Shown: positions 40,053 to 49,380 of the stretch, piece after piece | Numbering within the stretch: the first letter of the stretch is position 1 | Layout of the letters: each line of letters starts with the position of its first letter | Assembly: GCF_003600685.1 (NCBI RefSeq) | Contig: NZ_CP032084.1 | Coordinates: 496,001 to 560,000, forward strand | Source: Achromobacter sp. B7 | GTDB taxonomy: Bacteria; Pseudomonadota; Gammaproteobacteria; Burkholderiales; Burkholderiaceae_B | Reading direction: 5' to 3' | DNA length: 64,000 nt | The notes under the pieces: model-generated | Database searches by the model: none | What the model saw: only the letters and a program-made list of their open reading frames with translations | Told to the model about the DNA's origin: nothing | Position numbers and translations under genes: made by a program

Positions 40053-41297
40053 ATGACCCCATCCATCACGACGCGCGAGGTGACCGTTCCCTCGCACGAC
40101 GGCAAGACCTTCAGCGCCTATCTGGCCGTGCCCGCCTCGGGCCACGGCCCCGGGCTGGTGCTGTGCCAGGAAATCTTCGGCGTGAACGACTTCATGCGCC
40201 GGGCCGCGCAGCTGCTGGCCGAAGAGGGCTATGTGGTGCTGGTGCCCGACCTGTTCTGGCGCCAGCAGCCCGGCATTGAACTGACCGACGGCCCGGCCGA
40301 CATGCCGCGCGCGTTCGAGCTGTATCAGGGCTTTGACGTCGAGCAGGGCTTGAAAGACATTGCCGCCACCATCACCCTGCTGCGCGACTTGCCCGAGCAG
40401 CAGGGCGGCGTCGGCGTGCTGGGCTATTGCCTGGGCGGCAAGCTGGCCTATCTGGCCGCCTGCCGCACCGATGTGGACGTGGCCGTGGGGTATTACGGCG
40501 TGGGCATCGAAGACAGCCTGGACGAAGCCGTCAACCTGCGCGGCCGCCTGGTGCTGCACATTGCCGAGCAGGACGGTTTCTGTCCGCCCGCCGCGCGCCA
40601 GCGCATCCTGGACGCGCTGGGCGGCAAGCCCGGCGTCGAGCTGTACGTGTACCCGGGCATGGACCACGCTTTTGCGCGCACGGGCGGCGATCACTACGAC
40701 AAGCCCGCCGCGTTGATGGCGCACCAGCGCAGCATGGCCGCGCTGCAACGCGCCATCGGCCCCGAGTTCGATTATTCGTACTTGTGGGACAAGCACTGCG
40801 AATACGAATTCGGCACGCGCGACGTGGCCGCCACGATGGCGACGATGGTGGCCGAACCCTACGTGAACCACATCCCCACCATGACGGGCGGCGTGGGCCA
40901 CAAGGAACTGTCGCGTTTCTACCAGCACCATTTCGTCAACGGCAACCCGCCCGACACGCGCCTGATTCCGCTGTCGCGCACCGTGGGCGCCACCCAGATC
41001 GTGGACGAACTGCTGTTCTGCTTCACGCACACCACCGAGATCGACTGGATGCTGCCCGGCGTGCCGCCCACCGGCCGCACCGTGGAAATTCCGCTGCTTG
41101 CCGTGGTGAAGTTCCGGGGCGACAAGCTCTATCACGAGCACATCTATTGGGACCAGGCCAGCGTGCTGGTGCAGGTGGGCCTGCTGGACCCCACCGGCTT
41201 GCCGGTGGCGGGCCGCGAGACCGCCGCCAAGTTGCTGGATGAAACCCTGCCGTCCAACACGCTGATGGCGCGTTGGAAAGACAGCGAGAACAAGTAG
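40053..41297 (+). CDS. Dienelactone hydrolase fused to an NTF2/SnoaL-like domain
   Basis: A 414-residue two-domain protein. The N-terminal alpha/beta-hydrolase (about 1-230) is of the dienelactone hydrolase type: cysteine nucleophile in LGYCLGGKLAY, aspartate in IAEQDGFC and histidine in GMDHAFAR. The C-terminal part (about 240-414) looks like an NTF2/SnoaL-type alpha+beta barrel (FYQHHFVNGNPPDTRLIPL, HEHIYWDQASVLVQVG). Dienelactone hydrolases open lactones formed from substituted catechols; the tail domain's job is unknown. AGGAGAA precedes the ATG. It is followed 9 bases later by the dioxygenase alpha gene. Confidence 0.87.
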   Translation: MTPSITTREVTVPSHDGKTFSAYLAVPASGHGPGLVLCQEIFGVNDFMRRAAQLLAEEGYVVLVPDLFWRQQPGIELTDGPADMPRAFELYQGFDVEQGLKDIAATITLLRDLPEQQGGVGVLGYCLGGKLAYLAACRTDVDVAVGYYGVGIEDSLDEAVNLRGRLVLHIAEQDGFCPPAARQRILDALGGKPGVELYVYPGMDHAFARTGGDHYDKPAALMAHQRSMAALQRAIGPEFDYSYLWDKHCEYEFGTRDVAATMATMVAEPYVNHIPTMTGGVGHKELSRFYQHHFVNGNPPDTRLIPLSRTVGATQIVDELLFCFTHTTEIDWMLPGVPPTGRTVEIPLLAVVKFRGDKLYHEHIYWDQASVLVQVGLLDPTGLPVAGRETAAKLLDETLPSNTLMARWKDSENK

Positions 41298-41306
41298 GAG
41301 CGCCTG

Positions 41307-42650
41307 ATGTCTTACACCGACCAACAACTGTCCGAGATGGTGCGCGGCGACAGCGTGCACCGAGGCGTCTACACCGATCCGGCCATCTTCGACCTGGAGA
41401 TGCAACGCATCTACGGCCGCGCCTGGATCTACGTGGGCCATGAAAGCCAGGTGCCCAAGACGGGCGACTATCACACCACCCGCGTGGGCGATCAGGACGT
41501 GCTGATGGTGCGCGCGTCCGATGGCCGCGTGCACGTGCTGTACAACCGCTGCCCGCACAAGGGCGCCAAGGTGGTGGCGGACGGCGAGGGCTGCGTGGGC
41601 AAGTTCTTTCGCTGCCCGTACCACGCCTGGACGTTCAAGCTGGACGGCAGCCATCTGGGCGTGCCGCTCAAGCAGGGCCTGGAAGGTACGTCGTATGACC
41701 CCACCGACCCGGCGTTCTCGATGCGCCGCCTGGCGCGCGTGGAAAGCTATCGCGGCTTCGTGTTCGCCAGCCAGGCCAAGGAAGGCCCGGCGCTGGTCGA
41801 CTTCCTGGGCGGCGTGCGCTCGTCCATCGACAACCTGTGCGACCGCTCGCCGGTGGGCGAGGTGGAAGTGGCCGGCGGCATTTTCCGCGTGATGCAGCGG
41901 TCGAACTGGAAGGTGTTCTACGAAAACCTGCATGACACGATGCACGCCCGCGTCACGCACGAATCGTCCTACGCGGCGGCGCGCGACGAGGCCAAGGAAA
42001 TGGGCGAAATGCCGCTTGAGCTGCACATCATGGACGGCAACGGCGAGCCCTACGAATTCTGGGAAAAGCTGGAGCTGCGCGCCTACGACAACGGCCACGG
42101 CTATATGGAAGGCATCTTCAACCCCGGCGCCGCCGAACGCGATCCGGTGTCGCGCGCGCACTTCGACACGCTGAGCGCCGCGTATGGTGAAGACCGCGCG
42201 CGTGAAATCCTGGGCATGAACCGCCACAACACCGTCATCTACGGCAGCGGCTCGCCTCACACGGTGTTCCAGCAATTTCGCGTGATTCGCCCCATCGCCG
42301 TGGACCGTACGCTGATCGAAATCCAGACGTTCCGCTGCAAGGGCGCGCCCGACGGCGTCTTCAAGCGCGCGATGCTGTACGCCAACGTCATCAATTCGCC
42401 GTCGTCCAACGTCATGCCCGACGACATCGAGCTCTACAACCGCTGTCAGGAAGGCAACGCCACGCGCGGCGGCGAATGGGTCAGCATGCACCGCTATCAC
42501 GGTAGCGACCGCAGCGACGCGGACGGCATGGTGTCCGTCAACGGCACCAGCGAACTGCCCATGCGCAACCAGTTCCGCGCGTGGAAGACCTACATGGAAG
42601 CCGGCGCGGCGTCGCACGCGCCCGCCACGGGAGAAGGCGCATGCTGCTAG
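41307..42650 (+). CDS. Rieske aromatic ring-hydroxylating dioxygenase, alpha subunit
   Basis: The catalytic large subunit, 447 residues. The Rieske [2Fe-2S] ligands are in NRCPHKGAKV (CxH) and FRCPYHAW (CxxH), and the mononuclear iron ligands in HDTMHARVTH (DxxHxxxxH). The long helical insert after it is typical of benzoate/anthranilate/salicylate-type enzymes. The substrate cannot be read from sequence. No ferredoxin or reductase gene is in the cluster, so electrons must come from components encoded elsewhere. It overlaps the beta gene by ten bases. Confidence 0.92.
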   Translation: MSYTDQQLSEMVRGDSVHRGVYTDPAIFDLEMQRIYGRAWIYVGHESQVPKTGDYHTTRVGDQDVLMVRASDGRVHVLYNRCPHKGAKVVADGEGCVGKFFRCPYHAWTFKLDGSHLGVPLKQGLEGTSYDPTDPAFSMRRLARVESYRGFVFASQAKEGPALVDFLGGVRSSIDNLCDRSPVGEVEVAGGIFRVMQRSNWKVFYENLHDTMHARVTHESSYAAARDEAKEMGEMPLELHIMDGNGEPYEFWEKLELRAYDNGHGYMEGIFNPGAAERDPVSRAHFDTLSAAYGEDRAREILGMNRHNTVIYGSGSPHTVFQQFRVIRPIAVDRTLIEIQTFRCKGAPDGVFKRAMLYANVINSPSSNVMPDDIELYNRCQEGNATRGGEWVSMHRYHGSDRSDADGMVSVNGTSELPMRNQFRAWKTYMEAGAASHAPATGEGACC

Positions 42651-43174
42651 ACCTGGATTTCGATGTCGGCACGGCCGACCTGTCGCCCGCCGAGGTGCCC
42701 GCCGATGCGTATCACCGCATCGCGCAGTTCCTGTATCGCGAGGCCCGGCTGCTGGACGAGCGCCGCTACGACGACTGGCAGGCGCTGTGGACGCAGGACG
42801 GTATGTACTGGATGCCGCGCGTGCACGGGCAGCAAAGCCCGTACGACCATATCTCGCTGTTCTGGGAAGACCGCATGCTGCGCGACGTGCGCATCCGGCG
42901 GCTGGAGCATCCGCGCAACTGGTCGCAGCAGCCGCCCACGCGCAGCGTGCGGCTGGTGGGCGGGGTGCAGGTGGAAGGCGTGGACGCGGGCGGCAACCTG
43001 GTGGTGCATTCCGCGTTCCAGATGACCGAATGGCGCAAGCGCCAGCCGCGCCAGCTGGCGGGCCGCTACACGCACAAGCTGGCCGCCGAAGGCGACAGCT
43101 GGCGCATCCGCATGAAGCGCGTGGACCTGGTCAATTGCGACGACGTGCACGATGTGTTCGAGGTGTTCGTGTGA
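42641..43174 (+). CDS. Ring-hydroxylating dioxygenase, beta subunit
   Basis: The small subunit, 177 residues, of the NTF2-like fold used by dioxygenase beta chains (RIAQFLYREARLLDERRYDD, LFWEDRMLRDVRIRRLEHP, YTHKLAAEGDSWRIRMKRVD). The ATG at 42641 is chosen because GGGAGAAGG lies just before it, and it starts inside the end of the alpha gene. With the alpha subunit it should form the usual alpha3beta3 oxygenase. Confidence 0.9.
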   Translation: MLLDLDFDVGTADLSPAEVPADAYHRIAQFLYREARLLDERRYDDWQALWTQDGMYWMPRVHGQQSPYDHISLFWEDRMLRDVRIRRLEHPRNWSQQPPTRSVRLVGGVQVEGVDAGGNLVVHSAFQMTEWRKRQPRQLAGRYTHKLAAEGDSWRIRMKRVDLVNCDDVHDVFEVFV

Positions 43175-43782
43175 TGTTGGCGGATACCGCGGTGCTGGCG
43201 CTGCACTACCAGAACGACGTGCTGCATCCCGACGGCAAGATCCGCGTCGGGCTGGATGCGGACAATGGCGCGCGCCAGCGCCTGCTCGATAACGCGGCGG
43301 CGCTGCTGGACGGTGCGCGCGCGCGATCGTTGCCCATCGTGCACGTGCGCATTGCGTTTCGTCCGGACTACGCCGACCTGCTGCCCAACTGCGCCATCTT
43401 TCGCAACGTGGCGTCCATTGGCGCGGTGCCAGAGGGCCAGTGGGGCAGCGAGTTCTACGACGGGCTGCAACCCGTGGCGGCAAGCCCGCGCGAGTTCGTG
43501 GTGAAGCACACCCGCATCAGCGCCTTCTACGGCACGCCGCTAGAGGAAACGCTGCGCGTGATCGGCGCGCGCCGGCTGGTGGTGGCCGGCGTGGCCACGC
43601 ATTCGGTGGTGGAAGGCACGGTGCGCCACGCCGCCGATATCGGTTTTGAGGTGATGGTGGCCGAGGACGCGTGCGCGTCCGCCGACCTGTCCGTGCATGA
43701 GGCCTCGCTGGCCAGCATGCGGCTGATTGCGCAAACGGGTTCGGTGGCGCAAGCGATGCGCTGGGCAGCCGCGCCGCATTGA
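43174..43782 (+). CDS. Isochorismatase-family cysteine hydrolase, noncanonical active site
   Basis: A 202-residue isochorismatase-fold protein. The lysine of the usual triad is present in VVKHTRISAFYG (K111), but the N-terminal catalytic aspartate position of the family motif (normally DxQND) reads ALHYQND with H11, and the nucleophilic cysteine position reads ATHSVVEGT with V145. So the canonical amidase chemistry is not expected. ATG at 43174 overlaps the beta-subunit stop, indicating coupling. It lies between the dioxygenase and the SDR gene and is probably a pathway enzyme with changed chemistry or a binding protein. Confidence 0.82.
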   Translation: MLADTAVLALHYQNDVLHPDGKIRVGLDADNGARQRLLDNAAALLDGARARSLPIVHVRIAFRPDYADLLPNCAIFRNVASIGAVPEGQWGSEFYDGLQPVAASPREFVVKHTRISAFYGTPLEETLRVIGARRLVVAGVATHSVVEGTVRHAADIGFEVMVAEDACASADLSVHEASLASMRLIAQTGSVAQAMRWAAAPH

Positions 43783-43795
43783 TCAAGGATTCTTC

Positions 43796-44602
43796 ATGGA
43801 CTTTTCAGGCTTTCCCGGCTTGGCCGGCAAGACCGCCATCATCACCGGCAGCACGCAGGGCCTGGGCGCGGACATCGCGCGCGGCCTGGCGGCGGCGGGC
43901 GCCAACGTGGTGCTGGTGGGGCGCAACGCACCGGCCGGCCAGGCACTGGCGCAAGAACTGGACGGGCGCGCGCTGTATTGCGAAACCGACATTGGCGAGG
44001 ATGCGCAGATTCAGCGCTGCATCGACGCCGCGTTGGCGCGCTTTGGCCGGCTGGACATTCTGGTGAACAACGCCTGCCAGTACGCCGACCGCGGGCTGGC
44101 GTCATCGCGCGACGAATGGCACGCCACGCTGGACACCAACCTGGTGTCCGCCGCCATCTTCACGCAGCTGGCCGCGCCGCATTTGCCGCGCGGGGGCGTG
44201 GTGGTCAACATGGGCAGCACGGGCGGCAAGTTCGGCGCGGCCGGGCGCGCGCTGTATCCGGCGTCCAAGGCGGCCATGTTGCAAATCACCAAGAACTTCG
44301 CGGTGGAATTGGCGCCGGCCGGCGTGCGCGTGCTGGCGGTGTCGCCGGCGTGGACGTGGTCGCCGTCCGTTGAACAGCTGTCGGGCGGATCGCGCCAGGC
44401 GGCGGACGCCGTGGGGGCGCATTTTCATCCGCTGGGCCGGGTGGGGTCGGGCGACGAAATTGCCGCCGCCGTGTGCTTCGCTTGCTCGGACGCGGCCTCG
44501 TGGATGACGGGTGTGGACATCCCGGTGGACGGCGGCTTTTCCATCCTGGGCCCCGACCGTGGCATTTCGCCGCGCGTGTGGTTCAAGGAACTGGCACCCT
44601 GA
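43796..44602 (+). CDS. SDR family oxidoreductase, possible cis-diol dehydrogenase
   Basis: A short-chain dehydrogenase of 268 residues with the cofactor motif TGSTQGLG, NNAC at the NNAG position, the serine region NMGSTGG and the YPASK catalytic pair. The ATG at 43796 has AAGGA six bases before it. In Rieske clusters the SDR usually rearomatises the cis-dihydrodiol made by the dioxygenase; this is the likely role here. Last gene of the cluster, convergent with the FapA-like gene 15 bases away. Confidence 0.87.
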   Translation: MDFSGFPGLAGKTAIITGSTQGLGADIARGLAAAGANVVLVGRNAPAGQALAQELDGRALYCETDIGEDAQIQRCIDAALARFGRLDILVNNACQYADRGLASSRDEWHATLDTNLVSAAIFTQLAAPHLPRGGVVVNMGSTGGKFGAAGRALYPASKAAMLQITKNFAVELAPAGVRVLAVSPAWTWSPSVEQLSGGSRQAADAVGAHFHPLGRVGSGDEIAAAVCFACSDAASWMTGVDIPVDGGFSILGPDRGISPRVWFKELAP

Positions 44603-44617
44603 GCCGGCCGAGCCGAG

Positions 44618-46396
44618 CTAGCGGATAACGATCTCGCCTTCTTCCAGACCGGCCTTGCCGCCCACCTGGTCTTCCAGGAATTCCTGCACCTTGTTGCCCA
44701 GCTGAATCTTCGCGCCGCTGCAAAAGCGGCGGGTGGCGGTGACGGTGGCGGTGTGCAGCGGTTGCAGGTCGCGCACGAGTTGCCCCTCTTCCTCGTCCAG
44801 GGCGATCAAGTCGCCGCTGAGTTTGACGTGGGTGTTGCGCGCGCGCTCGACCACGTCGCCCGGGGCGCGTTGCGGATTGGCCTGCAAGAACATCAGCAGC
44901 TGTTCCAGCTTGGCCTTTTCCTCGTTCATCTTCAGGCGCTTGCGCGTCAACGCGGAACGCTTGATGTCGGCGTGCGGGTCCAGCCCGGCTTGGACCAGGG
45001 TGGGGATGCCCGACGGTGAACCGATGGTGCCGGCGCGCACGGCGTTCAGCGCGCGGATCTGGCCGCCGGTGATGGCGCTTTGCTGCGTGTTGGGCGGCCC
45101 GACGTGGACGCTGCCGCCCGCCGCGATGCTGCTCTGGCGGATCTCGCGTTCCACTTCGACGTCCTGCCCGGCGCTGATGATCGCGTTTTCGATGAACTTG
45201 GCGCGCAGCATGCCGCCACAGACGATGTGAGCGGTGCGCGCGGTGGCGGACGGGTCCTGCAAGGCTTCCGCCATGCCGATGATGCCGCCCTTGACCGTGA
45301 CGCTGCCACCGGCTTCCACCAGGGCCGCTTCGATGGTGCCGTTGACCACGACGTCGCCCGTCACGCGTACTTCCATCGTGGCGGCGATGTCGCCGCGCAC
45401 TTGCAGCGAGCCTTCAAAGGTGATGTTGCCGGTGGACAGGTTGACGGCGTCCACCTCGACCATCGGGTTCACCTGCACGCCGTGGCTGATCAAGGTGGGC
45501 GTGCCCGCAATGGTGGCGCGCAGCAGCAGCGGATCTTCTGGGTCCACCTCGACGCCGGACAGGTCCCGGGAGAACGGGGTGTCGGGCAGTTCATCCGGCA
45601 AGGCCGGTTCGCCCAGCACGGTGACGCCGTCCACGCCGGGCAGCGGCGGTATGCGGCGCATCAAGGGCGTGCCGGGCGATACCAGCAGCAGGCTGCCCAG
45701 GTCGCGGTAGTCCACCTGCGCCAACTCATCGATTTCCTGCGCGCGCGGTTTCAGGCGGTCCAGCAGGCTTTCGAAGCGGGTGGGGGTGCCGCGCGTGGGC
45801 GGCGTGCCCTGGGCGATGACCACGGTTTCACGCGTGCCCTTTTCAACGGCCTCGGCCAGCGCCTGGTCGAGCACGCCGTGCACGATGCCGCGGTCGGCCA
45901 CGGCCTGGCGCAGCGTGTCCAGCGTGACCGGCTTGCCGCCCTTGGGCGGGTGCAGCGTCAGCAGCGCGGTCATGCGGTTGGGGTCCAGTTCCAGCTCGAA
46001 CGCGCCGTCCACCACCATGCCCACCGGGAATTGGACCGGTTCGGTGGCGGTGCGGCAGCGGTCGATAAAGGCCAGCACGGCGTGGTTGTCCAGCGCTTCG
46101 GCGCCCCAGCCGTTGGCGACGGCGGCGGCGGTCAGCGTGTCCCAGCTGGGGATGTCGGTATTGAAGGGCGGGGCGGGTTCGGCTTCGACGGCCAGGTCGG
46201 CGTCGGCCTGCTGCGCATCGGCGTCGCCGTCGTCGGAGGCGGAGCGCGAGTCGGACGCGGCGTCTGGACCGGCGCCGGCAGAGGATTGGGCGGGGTCTTG
46301 GGCAGAGGGGGCCTGGCGTGGGGGCGGCGTGTAGATTGCCGTCAGGACGTTGGTGCTGGCTTCCAGCACCAGCTGGAGCGTGTTTTCTGCGTCCAT
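44618..46396 (-). CDS. FapA family protein (DUF342, polymerisation/beta-helix domain)
   Basis: A 592-residue protein of the DUF342/FapA family. It has an acidic, Ala/Asp-rich segment near residues 40-75, a central region, and a right-handed beta-helix-like repeat (NLSTGNITFEGSLQVRGDI, VRVTGDVVVNGTIEAALVEA, AGGSVTVKGGIIG) followed by a coiled coil with many Glu and Lys. Family members have been linked to flagellar or envelope assembly; here the role is unknown and no flagellar genes are nearby. The ATG at 46396 has GGAGAGG at good spacing, which decides against the in-frame ATG at 46435. Confidence 0.85.
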   Translation of the reverse strand: MDAENTLQLVLEASTNVLTAIYTPPPRQAPSAQDPAQSSAGAGPDAASDSRSASDDGDADAQQADADLAVEAEPAPPFNTDIPSWDTLTAAAVANGWGAEALDNHAVLAFIDRCRTATEPVQFPVGMVVDGAFELELDPNRMTALLTLHPPKGGKPVTLDTLRQAVADRGIVHGVLDQALAEAVEKGTRETVVIAQGTPPTRGTPTRFESLLDRLKPRAQEIDELAQVDYRDLGSLLLVSPGTPLMRRIPPLPGVDGVTVLGEPALPDELPDTPFSRDLSGVEVDPEDPLLLRATIAGTPTLISHGVQVNPMVEVDAVNLSTGNITFEGSLQVRGDIAATMEVRVTGDVVVNGTIEAALVEAGGSVTVKGGIIGMAEALQDPSATARTAHIVCGGMLRAKFIENAIISAGQDVEVEREIRQSSIAAGGSVHVGPPNTQQSAITGGQIRALNAVRAGTIGSPSGIPTLVQAGLDPHADIKRSALTRKRLKMNEEKAKLEQLLMFLQANPQRAPGDVVERARNTHVKLSGDLIALDEEEGQLVRDLQPLHTATVTATRRFCSGAKIQLGNKVQEFLEDQVGGKAGLEEGEIVIR

Positions 46397-46631
46397 CTTT
46401 GCCTCTCCGTGCCTGGCACGATCGGCCAGGTTCATTCATTTGGAAAATAATCGAAATATTACGACATATTGAGCTTCGCGTCCGCCGTATGTCCTAGGTA
46501 TGTCCCCCAGGTTCCCAGCGGGCGCATCCTCGGGCAAGGGACTAGGGCGTAGGGCCTAGCGACAAACCGGGTCGACCGCCGCAGCATAGGGGCTCGCCAA
46601 CGCGTCTTTGGACGCCGCCGGAGCCCCAACC

Positions 46632-47381
46632 ATGGACCCTCGACACCGACCCATTCCGCTGGCCTTCAACGCCTTTGTGGCACGTGCGGGCGGCATGGCG
46701 GTGCTGATGGCGATTGCGTTGGGCGCTCTGGCGCTGGCGCCCTCGCGCCCCGCGCAGGCTGCCGAGATCTACCGCTACAAGGACCCCTACGGCGTCTGGC
46801 GCGCCATGAAGGTGCCGACCGGCTATGCCAAGCATTACAAGCGGGCGCAGACGCGGACGGCGTGGCGGGGCAACGGCATGAAGGTCTGTCTGGACTGCGC
46901 GCCGCAAGCCGGCGACGGCGCCCGCCTGGCCGCGCTGGCGCCGACATCACGCGCGCTGCGCTGGGGCGAGGCCATGCCTACCGCGCACGATGGCCTGATC
47001 GAAAGGGCCGCCCAGGACTCGGGCGTGGACCGCGCCTTGCTGACGGCGGTCATTGCGATTGAATCGGGTTTTCGCAGCGATGCGCGTTCGCCCAAGGGCG
47101 CGCTGGGCTTGATGCAGCTGATGCCCGCGACGGCGGCGTCGGTGCTGGCGGTGGACGATATCGAGCGCGCCCTGGTGGACCCGGCAACGAATGTGCGGGC
47201 GGGCTCGCGCCATCTGCGTCGGCTGATCGACCAGTATCCCGGCCGGCTCGATCTGGCGCTGGCGGCGTACAACGCGGGGGAAGGGGCGGTGCGCAAATAC
47301 GATGCGGTGCCGCCGTATGCCGAAACGCAGGCGTATGTGCGGGACGTGACGGCCCTGTACGAGCACTACAAAACGCCCTGA
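46632..47381 (+). CDS. Lytic transglycosylase (SLT domain)
   Basis: A peptidoglycan-cleaving enzyme of 249 residues. An N-terminal hydrophobic segment (GGMAVLMAIALGALALA) acts as signal sequence or anchor, followed by a short DUF4124-like stretch (EIYRYKDPYGVWRAM) and a C-terminal SLT domain. The catalytic glutamate is in AVIAIESGFRSDARSPKGA, followed by LGLMQLMPATA and AAYNAGEGAVRKY. The start at 46632 has GGAG upstream; the TTG at 46608 is a weaker choice. It is divergent from the FapA-like gene across 235 bases. Confidence 0.88.
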   Translation: MDPRHRPIPLAFNAFVARAGGMAVLMAIALGALALAPSRPAQAAEIYRYKDPYGVWRAMKVPTGYAKHYKRAQTRTAWRGNGMKVCLDCAPQAGDGARLAALAPTSRALRWGEAMPTAHDGLIERAAQDSGVDRALLTAVIAIESGFRSDARSPKGALGLMQLMPATAASVLAVDDIERALVDPATNVRAGSRHLRRLIDQYPGRLDLALAAYNAGEGAVRKYDAVPPYAETQAYVRDVTALYEHYKTP

Positions 47382-47383
47382 AC

Positions 47384-47415
47384 AAAAACCGGCGCCAGGC
47401 TTGCCGCCCGGCGCC
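47384..47415 (-). terminator. Intrinsic terminator of hemL
   Basis: Read on the minus strand, GGCGCCGGGC-GGCAA-GCCTGGCGCC makes a 10-bp stem with one G-T pair, followed by GGTTTTT. It lies 16 bases after the hemL stop. This is the best terminator in the window. Confidence 0.82.
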
Positions 47416-47431
47416 CGTGCCGCCCGGATGC

Positions 47432-48709
47432 CTAGATGGCGGCGAAGACCTTTTCAGCGATATCCAGCGTGGACTGGATCACCGCGTCGTCGTGCGTGGC
47501 CGACACGAAGCCCGCTTCGAATGCCGACGGCGCGAAGTGCACGCCGTGATCCAGCATGGCGTGAAAGAAGCGGTTGAACGCGGCGGTATCGCATTGCGAG
47601 ACTTCGGCGAACGACGTCGGGATCGTGTTGCTGAAGTAAATGCCGAACATGCCGCCCACCGAGTCGGCCGAAAACGCCAGGCCGGCGGCGCGAGCGCGTT
47701 CTTGCAGCCCCTGGGCCAGCTTTGCGGTTTGCGCGGCCAGCTTGTCATAGAAGCCGGGCGCGGCAATCAAACGCAGCGTGGCCAGGCCGGCGGCCACGGC
47801 CACCGGGTTGCCCGACAGCGTGCCCGCCTGGTAGACGCCGCCCAGCGGGGCGATGTGCTTCATGACGTCGGCGCTGCCGCCGAAGGCGCCCACCGGCATG
47901 CCGCCGCCGATCACCTTGGCCAGCGTGGTGATGTCCGGCTTGACGCCGGTCAGCCCCTGCACGCCTTGCGGACCCACGCGGAAACCCGTCATCACTTCGT
48001 CAAAGATCAGCAGCGCGCCGTGCTGGGTGCAAACTTCGCGCAGCCCTTCCAGGAAGCCGGGCGCGGGCTTGATCAGGTTCATGTTGCCGGCAACCGGCTC
48101 GACGATGATGCAGGCGATGTCGGCGCCGTGCTGGGCGAAGGCTTCGCGCACGGCATCCAGGTTGTTGTATTCCAGGGTCAGCGTGTGCGACACGAATTCC
48201 GGCGGCACCCCGGCCGAGCTGGGGTTGCCGAAGGTCAGCAGGCCCGAACCGGCCTTGACCAACAGGCTGTCGGAGTGCCCGTGATAGCAGCCTTCGAACT
48301 TCACGATCTTGGCGCGGCCGGTGGCGCCGCGCGCCAGCCGGATGGCCGTCATGGTGGCTTCGGTGCCGGAGCTGACCAGGCGCACCTGTTCCAGCGAGGG
48401 CAGGCGCGAGATCAGCACTTCGGCCAGATCGATTTCGGCTTCGGTGGGGGCGCCGAACGACAAGCCGTTGACGGCCGCTTCCTGCACCGCGCGCACCACT
48501 TCGGGGTGCGAATGGCCCAGGATGGCGGGGCCCCAAGAACCCACGTAATCGATGTACTGCTTGTCGTCCGCGTCCCACACGTACGGCCCTTGCGCGCGCT
48601 TGATGAAGCGCGGCGTGCCGCCCACGGAGCGGAAGGCGCGCACGGGCGAGTTGACGCCGCCGGGGATGCTGCGGCAGGCGCGATCGAAAAGCTGTTCGTT
48701 ACGGGACAT
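47432..48709 (-). CDS. hemL: Glutamate-1-semialdehyde 2,1-aminomutase
   Basis: HemL converts glutamate-1-semialdehyde to 5-aminolevulinate in the C5 route to heme. The 425 residues include the family N-terminus [15 protein letters not shown], the substrate loop [29 protein letters not shown] and the PLP-lysine region [18 protein letters not shown]. The ATG at 48709 gives [11 protein letters not shown]; a TTG three codons upstream is possible but weaker. It follows thiE after five bases and ends at a strong terminator. Confidence 0.95.
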   Translation of the reverse strand: MSRNEQLFDRACRSIPGGVNSPVRAFRSVGGTPRFIKRAQGPYVWDADDKQYIDYVGSWGPAILGHSHPEVVRAVQEAAVNGLSFGAPTEAEIDLAEVLISRLPSLEQVRLVSSGTEATMTAIRLARGATGRAKIVKFEGCYHGHSDSLLVKAGSGLLTFGNPSSAGVPPEFVSHTLTLEYNNLDAVREAFAQHGADIACIIVEPVAGNMNLIKPAPGFLEGLREVCTQHGALLIFDEVMTGFRVGPQGVQGLTGVKPDITTLAKVIGGGMPVGAFGGSADVMKHIAPLGGVYQAGTLSGNPVAVAAGLATLRLIAAPGFYDKLAAQTAKLAQGLQERARAAGLAFSADSVGGMFGIYFSNTIPTSFAEVSQCDTAAFNRFFHAMLDHGVHFAPSAFEAGFVSATHDDAVIQSTLDIAEKVFAAI

Positions 48710-48714
48710 GGCGT

Positions 48715-49380
48715 TCAAGGCTTGCGAAGAGGGTTGGCGGAATAGGGCGCGGAGCAGGCCACCGCGGCGGCACGGATGCTGGGCGCTTCGAAAAGGGCGG
48801 TGATGACGGCGATGGCGTCGGCGCCGGCCTGAGCCACCAGCGGCGCGTTGTCGGGCGTGATGCCGCCGATGGCGACCACGGCGGGCCGGGGCGCGTCGCG
48901 CTCGTCGACGAGGCGGCGCGCTTCGGTCAGCACCGACAGCGGCGCGCGCACGGTGTCCGGCTTGACGGTGGACGCGAACATGGCGCCAAAGGCGATGTAG
49001 TCGGCGCCGGCGTCCAGCAGTTCGCGGGCGCGGGTCAGGTCGTCGTAGCTGGAGCCGCCCAGAATCAGGTCGGGGCCGGCTTCGGCGCGGATGTGCGCCA
49101 GGCTTTCGTCGTCGCGGCCGACGTGCGCGCCGTCGGCGCCCACGTCAAGCGCCAGGCGCCAGTCGTCGTTGATCAGGAACACCACGCCAAGCTCGCGGCA
49201 CAGCGGCGCCAGGGCGCGCGCTTGCGCCGCACGCACGGCGTCGGGCACGTTCTTGCGGCGCAATTGCAGGGAGCGCATGCCGCCCTCAGCGGCCTTGCGC
49301 ACGGCTTGCAGCAGGCGGTCGGTGTCGTCCCATTCGGGCGTCACGCCGTACAGGCCGGAAGGAAAGCGCAGGGGTTTCAT
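48715..49380 (-). CDS. thiE: Thiamine phosphate synthase
   Basis: ThiE joins HMP pyrophosphate and thiazole phosphate to make thiamine phosphate. The 221-residue TIM barrel has the typical [46 protein letters not shown] and AIGGI segments. The start at 49380 overlaps the thiD stop as ATGA on the minus strand, indicating coupled translation. A second, diverged ThiE-like domain is fused to the Nudix protein at 12.5 kb. Confidence 0.93.
   Translation of the reverse strand: MKPLRFPSGLYGVTPEWDDTDRLLQAVRKAAEGGMRSLQLRRKNVPDAVRAAQARALAPLCRELGVVFLINDDWRLALDVGADGAHVGRDDESLAHIRAEAGPDLILGGSSYDDLTRARELLDAGADYIAFGAMFASTVKPDTVRAPLSVLTEARRLVDERDAPRPAVVAIGGITPDNAPLVAQAGADAIAVITALFEAPSIRAAAVACSAPYSANPLRKP

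Noticed and set aside
39855..42617. 920-codon open frame opposite the dienelactone hydrolase and dioxygenase genes
   Set aside because: Low-complexity antisense translation; the plus strand has Rieske and hydrolase motifs in the correct frame.
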